Positions 21,001 through 29,178 of a stretch of DNA of 29,615 nucleotides are shown piece after piece. How positions within the stretch are numbered: position 1 is the first letter of the stretch; the number at the start of each line of letters is the position of its first letter. Under the pieces are notes generated by a model that saw only the letters and a program-made list of their open reading frames with translations, was not told the origin of the DNA and made no database searches. A program made the translations under genes and the position numbers. This DNA is from Pleurobrachia bachei (Eukaryota; Ctenophora; Tentaculata; Cydippida; Pleurobrachiidae): the NCBI GenBank assembly GCA_000695325.1, contig AVPN01000836.1:5756-35370 (forward strand). The letters run 5' to 3'.

Positions 21001-24000
21001 ATCAGATCTCTCGGTGCTAATATCATTCTGTATAACATTAGCAAGTTGGGCTCTGTTGTTGCTCTCTCTCTCTCCCTATAGTGTGTGTTCATCAATGATT
21101 CAGTGTGTTGTATGATTCTGATCTGATCTGATACAACTCCGGGTTGAACTTATGAACCATTATTGTCTAAATGACTTGTATGTGCATATTATAATAAAAT
21201 CACCTGGTTTCCCACTCAATGCCTTGTACAGCGCCAGATTTCCAATAGGAGACCCAAAAGAGAAGAATTTATCCACCGCAAAGTTTAACCTGTTGAAAAG
21301 GGAATCCAGATTAGAAACTGGTTTTAAAAAGTGACCTGGCCACTATTTTGTTGTATATGTGTTGGTTTTTGTCATGCTTTGTGCGTCAGAGTCGAAATCG
21401 TTTACATTTTTAAAGATATTGTTTAGTCTAAAATAATCGAAGGATTTGATACTGTTGGACAAAAATTGGTTCTGGGACTTTTTCTTGCAGACTACCCAGT
21501 TGTCATAACATTTCGTATCCGCCCTACAACAAATGGAGCCTATAATACTGTGTAGATCTTACTTGTTAAATCGAGGGATACAGACAGGGGGAAAGGCTGA
21601 CAAATGGGCATCCAGGATTGGTTCAATTCGGATAGCTCCAGGTGAGGATGCATAAAATAGGTTATAGAACTGGGTGTGAATCTTCTTTGGATGAACTGAA
21701 AGGTTAGTTTAATGTTTTAATTCTCTCGAACAAGACAAGTAGGAATGATGTAATCTAAATCAGTTAAAGGGTAGAAACAGCTTGCTACAAAACGGGGATA
21801 TTATAACGAACTCTCAGTTTGCGTGTGGATGACAATGTGTGAGGGTTTAGCGGGGGGAGAGGGGGGGGGTAGTAGATCAGATCTCTCGGTGCTAATATCA
21901 TTCTGTATAATATTGGCAAGTTGGGCACTGTAACGTTGCTCTCTCTAGTTTGTGTGTTCATCAATGATTCAGTGTGTTGTTCTGATATGATCTGATACAA
22001 CTCCGGGTTGAACTTATGAACCATTATTGTCTAAATGACTTGTATGTGCATATTATAATAAAATCACCTGGTTTCCCACTCAATGCCTTGTACAGCGCCA
22101 GATTTCCAATAGGAGACCCAAAAGAGAAGAATTTATCCACCGCAAAGTTTAACCTGTTGAAAAGGGAATCCAGATTAGAAACTGGTTTTAAAAAGTGATG
22201 CACCCAACATAATTTCTCAACCACATTTCCATTAATATTATTCCTGCATATTTTATTGTAATGACTGGACATTTGAACCATCTGAATCTTGCAGTTGTCT
22301 GAACCTCTCCAATCTCTTTTATGCGGTCTTAAACTCATGGAGAGCGTGCTAATGGTTTTGTTTCGATCTAAAATTTAAGCTATACAGTGTATACTCTCTA
22401 TACATGTTCTACCAGATTTCTATTTCTATTTTCCTACACTTTATTTACAACGAAGTAATACAACTGTATTTTGGACGCAACACATGTTTCATGGAATCCT
22501 TGACGGGAACCAATCATCACTTTATTTACTATCACTTTTCAGCTTGATGCTTTTTGAATTGTATCTAGTAGTTTTGTAGAACATTTCAAATCAAGAGAAA
22601 TCAAACAAGGGTTGCTCAGTACAGTTAAGTATCGACTTGTCCAGCATCCCTAATCTCGCATATCACTTGGATTATTTTTTCATTTGGTGCACAAATTTGG
22701 GTAGTTGAACAAGTAGAGACATGATTTTAACATCCAAAAGAAGGATCAAAGATACTAAATTCTAAATAGAAATCAGAGGTTTTCGGGGCACTCAGTGACA
22801 GTAGCCTACCGGATTTTTTCTTTGCCAGTGCCCTGAAATGCCGCACCAAGTGAACCGGTAGTTGTTGTAGGCGACCCGGCCCTTCTGTAATTAGGGGGAA
22901 GTTTGCAGGAAGGTAGGGGATAGATTCGGTACCAGTTTGTTTATATTATTCCGATTGCCGTAGTGTATTAGCTCGAGGTAACTTTAATTGGTCAATTAAA
23001 ACTTACGTCATTTCAGATACTTCTTCATCGTGCGTCAGTATATCATATGCCAGTAATCCACCAACACTATCTGCAATGACTGTAACCTGCAGCGAAATGT
23101 AGTGAGTTAGAAAGCTGTGAGCAAAACCAACGATTAGTACTGTCAGACCCCGATTCCCTGAAAGGGTTTTGCCCGGTAAATCGTGACCCGACTGTAATTG
23201 ATGCATTGATTGATAATGTCCGATACTTTTCTGGCTAGACTGTGTTTCGGGCGCCCGAAATGTAAAGGGAGGGTTAGACCATAACAACTTGATACCTGGT
23301 TATGTGTAAATGTAGGGTCCTCCTCCCTGTAGCCTGCAAACACCGTGTTCGCCTCCTTACACACTGCACGTAGGGACTCTTCGTATTTAGCGGACTGAGC
23401 TGTTAGCATTGGGATCACCTCAAAGGGAATATTCAGTTCACTGTTTAGACCATAACCAGCATCCACCGGGTCTTGGGCTGACCATCGATCTGAAAATGGG
23501 GAGATTTTGTGATATCTTGTAGGGAGTAGAGTTGAACAATTCGTCCCTTACTTCATGGATGTTCTAAATAAGTGGGGCTTTTTAGACTGACTGGTATAAT
23601 CTGAGGCTGCAAGATTTCTTACTGCATTTCAGATAAATGCCTTATATTAGAACTTAAACTAGAAATGGTTATAATTGTCAATGATAGGTATGTCAAAAGA
23701 GACACAGGGACAAAGCATGCTGCAAATCATTATCAAACACTGTCTAATGGCTAAAAGGTTGAAATAATGAAATGGCTATTTAACTGATAATATCAACCAT
23801 TTCAACCTTTCAGCCATTGCAGGACAGTTTGTCAAACTGATCAAAATTCTCTGTCTGTGATTCTCTCTTGATGCTGATTAATAAAAAGCGATCAAGATTC
23901 AAGACGGTACGATTAGTTAGCTAGTTGTATTGTTGTTAGATTCAAATTTTCTGGGAACCCAACAATAATTCTAAAACTCTAGTCTCTAAGTCTTCCAAGT

Positions 24001-27000
24001 ATCACGAAAATCTTCTATACATAGTTCAAACTCATGATATATAATTTTTGAGTTGCCCAGCTTGATTACAGTCTCAAATTTTATATCACACCGTTAAATT
24101 CTTGTTGCAAGCTATGCTGAATTTTGTGTTGCTCTTTTCAATGCTTCTAAAAAGAACTTATTCTTTGTTTAATATCTTCTTCTATGCATCTAACATCGTA
24201 CGATCAATATCTATTAGTCTAACTTGCTAAGTGATAAAAGATATATCGCAACGACTCAATACATACAAAGAAAATTCTTTTTAGTATTGATATTGCCCCA
24301 ATATATTTTATCCCCCTCCCTGTCAAGTAACGGTGACACCCTCAAGGGAATTGTCTCTAAATACCTGTCACGAGTTTATAGTTTTCTCCTCCCTAATTTA
24401 AATAACTTTTTCATATAATTTAAGTTTATTTTCTCTGTCGATTACCTTTATTTTTCAACCTCTTCGCTCCAATTACCTGTAGCTCCTACGGAGGGGAGAA
24501 CGCCCACAAGGGTTGATACTACATCCGCACAGACCTGGGGGCATGCCACGAGCTTTATCTCTACCCTGGAGAAATATATAATTTTACTACTCTTGAAACA
24601 CAGAAAATATATTGTACATGTGAAATGTTTATTTGATTTAATTATTTTCTAAACAATTCCATTTTTAGAATTATAATTAGCTATGGATGTCTATACGATA
24701 TGCTTGATGATAATAATGGTCCCCGCCTTCTGTGCGAACGGAGGTAAAACACTGTGGAAGTTTTGTAATTTGTTAAAGCTAGAATTTTCCGTGCACTGTG
24801 CATTTGAACTTCCCGATTCTGAAATTACTTGTCCCTAATTCTACATTTTCTAACAGGTATTTTATTAAAAAGGCTGGCCCAGGTACGGAACCTCGACACG
24901 CTAGAGGTTCACTACCGGTCCTACAGCACCCTGGTTCTCTCATGTTTTCTACTTAGCATTCATGGCCTTGTTCTACGTCCCATCTGTAAGTGAGAGATTG
25001 GGTGCGATCATACAATGCTCTGACCAGAGTTCTTGCGTGCTCGAATAGGATCAGGCCATTGCTCTGACAGATCATACACTGGGGGCGGGGTGGGTTGATC
25101 TACCGAACCCCCACAGAGCGTTCTAAGTCATAATAAGTGAGCCACACAAGAGATGTTCACTGTACAACATCAACTCCGTCCTTCTCTAAAAGTGCCCAAT
25201 CATCATATGTTTTCCTTTTCAGCCATGACAATTGATTCTGATATGCTGTGTGATGGCATGTCAACGGCATTCCTTTGGCTCAGTAGTTACAATCTTCTGA
25301 GCGTGCTTCCTCTCATTGTCGACAGGATTATTGGTGTGTTCTACCCCCATCAGTGAGTACTGCAGTTGCCTGGTTCTGAGAGTACAGTCTTTTAGTTTTG
25401 TGAGACAATAGTTCCCCTATCCCTTCTTTTGTAAAAGGTTGAACTCCAACTTGCGGTCAAAAGTGTCTGCTTGATATCTTATATGTAGTTCTCTCTCCCT
25501 AGGTACAAGCAGCGACTTCACATGATATGGGCAGGTATAGGGAACTTTGTGGCAATTCTAATACCTACTGTGACGCTGATTGTAATGCCCCTTGAGGGAA
25601 CTGAGATAGGGGATAACTTGTCAGAGGGAAACGGAACCCGTGTCTGTGTATTGTCTGAACAACTTTGGAGTGACTCCATGACACATCACGTTATATGCAA
25701 GGTAAATATTTTCGTAGAGAGATGGTGGCTAGATATTTAAATCGTGACGTTGGAGGGCAAAGGGAATTCTGTCTTTTCCTAGCCCGCCGTATTATTTCAT
25801 ACTTTTACTTAGTAATTTTAGATTCCCAAATCGTGGATCAGCTCCATAACCCAATACCTCTCCTTCAGGTTGTTACAATGGGATGTTCCTTCTTCCTCTC
25901 AATAATCGCCTACACCCTCATGATACGCCGCCTCTACACTAGAGGGATCTGTCAGGAGCATGATCTGTGCACCAAGGCGACTATCAGAACCATTGCAGTG
26001 AGTGTATTTACCATGGCAACCTGGTTACCTAACTTGGTTACCAGGGTCGCATTTCCTGAGGCCCGACCCCAGCTTGTATACGCTATGGAGTGTTTAACTT
26101 ATGTCAACTGTTTGGTTGATCCGATTGTTTATGTTCTGACGTTCCATGTTATAAGGATGATTAAACCGCTCAATCCTAAATCAAACTTTGAGGCATCATT
26201 ACGGATTAGTGACCTGCAAAATGGGGAAGCTTGATATCAGAGTGGAATTGCATAGGCTGAGAGACAATTGTCAAAATGTTGCTGCTTAACTGTGTGGTAT
26301 ACTTAGGAGTCTAGTGGTGGGGTACTGTGACGTGGTAATTTATTCATTTCATTCCCGACTACAGATTTATTACAGAACTCTCGATCTGAACTACGAGCTC
26401 TGATTCTACCAGAATGGAAGGGGGCTGAGAGAGATGTGTGGAAAAGTGTTTATTATTAACAGCTGGGCTGTTGCTGTTTATTGTTGTTGCTGAACAAGTT
26501 ATTGTATTAAGTTGCTGATTCTATTTTTGTTAAAAAATTTCTATCTTTATGCGTTTTAAAATTTTTTTGACTGATTTTCAGTCACTTCCTCAAACTCTGA
26601 CTAGTTAAAACGTATTTAACTCTGCAGGAAGAAGTGGACTTACTCGGGGGCCAAGGAGTCGATATAAGTGATTCAACATACCTGTTCTTGTAAGTAGGAC
26701 AGATGGTATTGACGACATTACTGAGACTTTGTTGGAGTAGCTGGCAATCCGCCATCTTGGTGGTATCTGTACCAACATCAAGGAGAGTTCCACCGTGAAA
26801 CACGATAAAGAGCAACTTCTGACTCGGCTCTATCTTACCAACTGTGGAGGGCGGGGTATTTAGTTGACAGTGGATTAACTTACCAAGCCTCAAAACTTTA
26901 GACCAGTAATCTTATCCTTGGCACCAGCCACCACGTGACACCCAATGCCATATATGGGCATCACGTGACACACAACACCATATATGGGCATCACGCGTTA

Positions 27001-27943
27001 TTACCTCCTGGATAAGAATCATCTGATTTGCCACTGTCTGCACTATTAGTGGCCATTAACTTCTGGTGACCTTCGAAGAAACACTGAAATCGATATTTTC
27101 ATTAATCCATGTCAGGCACATTCAACTATATTCGTACCCCACAATGACTTGTTAAGTCCACCCCTTACTCAACAAATAGTGGTGCCACTTGAACAGCTCT
27201 ATAATTTATATGCCAGCTGTCTTTCAGGAAAGGGGTGTCAGCAAAAGTAGATCACATTTCAGCGGGTAAACATTGATAAACATATTTATTATTGGTTTAA
27301 TTTAGTAATCATTGGATTAACAAATAATTAGTAACTTAACATTAAACACATCTGAACATAAAGGGTGCTAAAAGAATTTCACGTGGTAAACTTATCATGC
27401 TTACTAAACATCACACATACACTTTTTATACAAGAATTCAGAACCCATTTATATGGTAACAAGTCGTGTTTACCATGGTCTAGTTACTATGGTTACCAAG
27501 GCCTAGCTACCATGGTTACCATGACTACACACAGTTCATAACAGAAAACACCAAGATCGCCAGCTACGGCGTGTACGAACAGGGGGTGGCGGATTAATAC
27601 TCACATTTCTTTGCTCAAAGTCAGGTTCAAAATCTGAAATTAATATTTAGTTTGGTTAGTTGTTGAACTAATATCATATTCATAGAACTGGTTGCAATAC
27701 CTCTTGTTTATTAAAAAAAAAAAAAAATCACAAAGCGGATTAGTTAAACTATACCTGCATCAAAATACTCTGATTCTGTATCGGATATAGTGAGGGAGAG
27801 ACGAGAGAGGCAACTATCCATCTTAACAACGTTTTGGAGCTGGCGTGGTGGAATGGAGATACCGGTTGAGGATGGACTCGAACCGCCTTCCTGCTGAGAG
27901 AGATTGTTAGTTTAACTAGTGAGAGAGAGCGAGAAAGAGAGAG

Positions 27944-27994
<51 letters not shown>

Positions 27995-29178
27995 GAGAGG
28001 GAGAGAGTGACAAATTACAAATATGGGATTTAGATCACAACAAATTAATGCATTGAGCTGTTTTCTGATATACAACATTCAAACAATTGACACCCCCGAG
28101 TATATTTCAAGCGAAGAAGACAGCTAAATAAAAAACAATGACAAATGATCGAGAGGTTCCCGACATTTTGTCTTTTATGGTCAAATTGAAACTGTTACGA
28201 TGACGAAGATTGCCGATCTATTCGACACGTACTACTATAACGGTTGGAGGCCTGTATGTCTGTGTGTCTCTTTCTCTCTGTCTCTCTCTCTAGCTATCTC
28301 TCCTTCTTTCTCTAGCTCTCATAACAACACTAGAAGGAATTGGGCCAATATCATTCCGATCAACTAATCTCGAGAGAGTTGCAGCTAGCCAGAATATAAC
28401 ACTTCACGACCATGATACAGACAGTAAGAGCTCTACATACATGTGTACAACATTGAGAAGGGGGGGACTACAACACGCGGAGGAGCTGGAGGGGGTACTA
28501 CAATATAAGTATACCATAAGGGGGAGGGGGAGGGAGGAGTTGGGGAGGGGAGTATAATAACAGTGAATGACGACAGCAGACAGGCTATCAGGAGAGGGAC
28601 TCAGAGGGGGAGACTGGAGAGGGAGGGGAGGGGATGCAATCTAATGAGAGTACAACCATCAAATACAGAGATCTGTCCCTCTGATACATACAAACAAGAT
28701 TGGATTCTATGAATTGTTGGAATTGCATTTTTATTTCAATGGCCATTTTAATTGTTCATCCTTTCTTTGTATAACGACCTAATAAAGATCTAATAAAGTG
28801 CAGATAAAGTTTCAGGCGACTCAAATGATAACATACATCAACATAAAGGTGCAAATAATTCTTCTAGAGATAGGACACAAAAACATTATGAGCTGCTCAA
28901 CAGCAATTTATCTTGCCTGTCTGCATAATATAACATTCGCTGGGTCTCAAACTGAACATTACACACCATACATGGGCATCACGTGACACACATAATACCA
29001 TTTATGGGCATCATGTGTTTCTCTCACCTGGGCGTATAGCTCTTGTAGCATTCGCTGTGTTTCCAACTCTAACTCTCGGATATCTTCAATAGTTAGACCA
29101 TGGTAACTATCCTGCCAAACCCACGCTTGACGATGGGCCTTTACTAGGAGTTTCCGGATACCATAATCATGGGCATAC
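12013..29178 (-). CDS. Membrane-associated phosphatidylinositol transfer protein (PITPNM/RdgB/Nir2-like), 5' end missing
   Basis: Exchanges phosphatidylinositol and phosphatidic acid between ER and plasma membrane. Exons: 29178-29028, 27893-27755, 27633-27605, 27083-27005, 26841-26682, 24565-24477, 23489-23296, 23086-23007, 22884-22810, 22153-22068, 21695-21563, 20367-20219, 17550-17393, 16705-16548, 16405-16249, 15984-15760, 15626-15432, 15357-15235, 12237-12013; phases agree throughout, about 868 residues. In order: the end of the PITP domain (AHRQAWVWQD, GLTIEDIRELE); an FFAT-like ER anchor (SEYFDAD); the DDHD region (VFHGGTLLD, ADSVGGLLAYD, FFSFGSPIG, WWGNKRLDYALF, SSYWENYD); and LNS2 (YPVRCVVRGD, VFSIDGSF, RPGAVE, YITARPDLQKE, HNFPHG, AAYGSAKD). 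The usual DDHD His and Asp are Tyr and Ser here. Two DDHD and three LNS2 exons exist in duplicate. Upstream exons lie beyond 29615. Confidence 0.93.
12238..13959. other. Last intron of the PITPNM-like gene
   Basis: Contains a MITE at 13128-13262, a GA tract at 13306-13360 and the left end of duplication unit C (13681). A 270-base minus-strand open frame (12909-12640) with a GTGAGT donor-like end has no similarity to PITPNM. Confidence 0.6.
13128..13262. mobile_element. MITE with about 30-bp terminal inverted repeats
   Basis: The left end CAGGGGCGCTAGAACATG continues TTTTCATGTAAA; the right end is its near-perfect complement, finishing TTTTAGCGCCCCTG. It is 135 bp long with no coding capacity. 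Target-site duplication is not clear. Confidence 0.8.
13960..14709 (-). CDS. Second set of three LNS2 exons
   Basis: Exon copies at 14709-14485, 14351-14157 and 14082-13960 (225, 195 and 123 bases; 181 codons, phase 0 at both ends). They repeat 15984-15235 and keep every splice site and reading frame. The protein differs at one residue (RLSTGMYP here, RLGTGMYP in the other set). They can be spliced instead of, or in addition to, the other set without changing frame; including both would lengthen LNS2 by 181 residues. Confidence 0.8.
14815..14955. mobile_element. MITE at the junction of duplication C
   Basis: 141 bp with inverted ends: CAGTCGGACCCCGATTTACC continues GGG, and the right end CCCGGTAAATCGGAGTCCGA finishes CTG. 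It is preceded by TA. The interior is made of CCCCGATATACCGGG-like repeats. The CAGT start and TA flank suggest a pogo/Tigger-type origin. A degraded relative is at 23140-23194. Confidence 0.8.
17046..17392. repeat. Older, diverged tandem repeat beside PITPNM exon
   Basis: About 165-175 bp repeats: TTCATTCTAATAGGC...TTTCTCAGTCCC...CACTCAYATAGG-like...TTAGAACATGA...AATAATAAAATA occurs at 17050-17206 and again at 17213-17391. The second copy ends at the donor of the exon 17550-17393. Confidence 0.65.
18021..18082. promoter_or_regulatory. Promoter-like cluster: two CCAAT boxes and a palindromic E-box
   Basis: CAGCCAATCAG occurs twice (CCAAT at 18023-18027 and 18073-18077), flanking the palindrome GTCACGTGAC (18045-18054), followed by a second E-box-like ACGTGAC. 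CCAAT pairs bind NF-Y in animals; GTCACGTGAC is the USF/TFEB-type site. It lies between the DDHD and LNS2 halves of the host gene and about 1 kb upstream of the nested gene. Confidence 0.45.
18415..18547 (+). other. Candidate orphan exon
   Basis: An open phase runs from an AG at 18413-18414 to a good donor (TTAG|GTAAGT) at 18548: 44 codons plus one base. The last 26 residues look coding in composition (TTGLSSTPSTVSGEALDEFG). No partner exon or family was found. Confidence 0.25.
19010..19017 (+). promoter_or_regulatory. TATA box of the nested secreted-protein gene
   Basis: TATAAATA lies 28-35 bases before the ATG at 19045, so the 5' leader would be only a few bases long, like the arrangement at the GPx gene. 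Confidence 0.65.
19045..19827 (+). CDS. Uncharacterised secreted protein, single exon, nested gene
   Basis: 260 residues without an intron, antisense within an intron of the PITPNM-like gene. Residues 1-15 form a signal peptide (MKIISLLVALVVVEA, likely cleavage before ADPKD). The mature part is acidic and rich in Gly, Trp and Asn, with no membrane segment. It has three cysteines late in the chain (WCDPKNGG, DCPHPACNH), leaving one unpaired unless it dimerises. Repeated short sections (NWGISLLERF, FNWGYTDNG, NYAIYVSKDA) read like a beta-rich lectin-type fold, but I do not recognise a family. It has its own TATA box and a downstream AATAAA at 20185. Being intronless, it may have arisen by retroposition. 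Confidence 0.85.
   Translation: MKIISLLVALVVVEAADPKDFSPVWQLAMNLNPADGHVMGYATGWAVGAAIGSDDTALTMDYLNHWVWKEPADYIAIVRHHHGEVEAVKVFEFTNWGISLLERFQDMNPGRWVVTSGGPIQEEVADDAKNLGEDPIFGVGGDLAFNWGYTDNGVRIALTGGQLSAENANDDNTHGFGNDFWCDPKNGGSHGNGVWASEISNIQDCPHPACNHVKVQGTDHGTGGALKSGPVYGNYAIYVSKDAYNFPGPGSELDLEISSY
20185..20190 (+). terminator. Possible polyadenylation signal of the secreted-protein gene
   Basis: First clear plus-strand AATAAA after the stop codon, 358 bases away and just before the host exon at 20219. Use is not proven. Confidence 0.4.
20461..22199. repeat. Tandem duplication D (two DDHD exons)
   Basis: Units 20461-21331 and 21333-22199 are head to tail. Offset drifts from 872 to 864 because of small indels in the introns, so this is the most diverged of the four duplications. 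Each holds an 86-base and a 133-base exon. Confidence 0.92.
20691..21289 (-). CDS. Second set of two DDHD exons
   Basis: Exon copies at 21289-21204 and 20823-20691 repeat 22153-22068 and 21695-21563. The set is 219 bases, 73 codons, phase 2 at both ends, so it can be swapped with or added to the other set in frame. The 86-base exon is identical; the 133-base exon has six differences, all silent. They encode FFSFGSPIGNLALYKAL and the segment FYNLFYASSPGAIRIEP. Confidence 0.8.
22200..22809. other. PITPNM intron, no feature seen
   Basis: AT-rich intron sequence between the exons at 22884-22810 and 22153-22068. Nothing recognised. Confidence 0.6.
23140..23194. mobile_element. Degraded short MITE, relative of 14815-14955
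   Basis: CTGTCAGACCCCGATT at the left and CGGTAAATCGTGACCCGACTG at the right match the ends of the junction MITE, and the central CCCGGTAAAT/GGGTTTTGCC is shared. It is flanked by TA on both sides, the expected target duplication. It lies in the intron between two DDHD exons. Confidence 0.7.
23222..23286 (-). repeat. Dispersed repeat, CCCTCC family
   Basis: On the minus strand it reads GTTATGGTCTAACCCTCC, then CTTTACATTTCGGGCGCCCG, then AAACACAGTCTAGC. The same order with minor changes occurs at 3806-3863 (+) and 4971-5028 (+), and a part at 7053-7095. All copies are in introns. Confidence 0.7.
23490..24476. other. PITPNM intron
   Basis: AT-rich. It contains an inverted repeat at 23734-23831; nothing else was recognised. 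Confidence 0.6.
23734..23831. mobile_element. MITE-like inverted repeat
   Basis: The left arm CAAACACTGTCTAATGGCTA continues AAAGGTTGAAAT; the right arm ACCTTTCAGCCATTGCAGGA ends CAGTTTG. Arms of roughly 32 bp with a few mismatches, spacer about 30 bp. Family unknown. Confidence 0.65.
24683..26234 (+). CDS. Class A (rhodopsin-family) G-protein-coupled receptor
   Basis: Seven-helix plasma-membrane receptor; ligand unknown. Exons 24683-24743, 24857-24985, 25223-25352, 25503-25701 and 25869-26234, GT-AG borders, 294 residues. Seen: helix 1 starts at the N-terminus (CANGG in place of GNxxV); Cys73 before helix 3 and Cys155 in loop 2 for the usual disulfide; VDR at 96-98 in place of DRY; an N-glycosylation site at Asn150 in loop 2; ATWLP at 223-227 (helix 6 CWxP variant); and VDPIVY at 256-261 (helix 7 NPxxY variant with Asp). 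The N-terminus and tail are very short. It lies antisense in a 2.1-kb intron of the PITPNM-like gene. An extra upstream 5' exon is possible because helix 1 begins at once. Orthology cannot be assigned. Confidence 0.85.
26931..26996. promoter_or_regulatory. Tandem CArG-box/E-box module
   Basis: Two units of about 30 bp, each with an E-box CACGTG (26932-26937, 26963-26968) followed by CCATATATGG (26948-26957, 26978-26987), a perfect CArG box (SRF site). They lie in a short PITPNM intron (26842-27004). Confidence 0.5.
27084..27604. other. PITPNM intron with TTACCATGG repeats
   Basis: 27462-27522 has degenerate repeats of GGTTACCATGG, resembling half-sites of RFX X-boxes. No gene. Confidence 0.45.
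27911..28010. repeat. (GA)n microsatellite
   Basis: A long GA tract, pure over about 40 bases, lies directly upstream (in transcript sense) of the acceptor of the FFAT-encoding exon. On the transcript it is a long (CU)n polypyrimidine tract. Confidence 0.9.
28011..28961. other. PITPNM intron: CT tract and G-rich block
   Basis: 28256-28320 is CT-rich. 28455-28640 is G-rich on the plus strand with many GGG runs, such as AAGGGGGAGGGGGAGGGAGG, able to form G-quadruplexes. No gene found. Confidence 0.6.
28962..29017. promoter_or_regulatory. Second CArG-box/E-box module
   Basis: The same module as 26931-26996, 2 kb away in a different intron: CCATACATGG, then CACGTGACACA, then CCATTTATGG (28998-29007, a perfect CArG box). 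It ends just past the donor of the exon 29178-29028. Confidence 0.5.

Noticed and set aside
27841-27900. B-box-like GGTTCGAGTCC on the minus strand as a tRNA
   Set aside because: No A box or acceptor pairing; it is part of a coding exon.
27749-28078. 109-residue Ser/Leu-rich open frame
   Set aside because: Encoded by a GA/CT microsatellite and out of frame with the real FFAT exon there.
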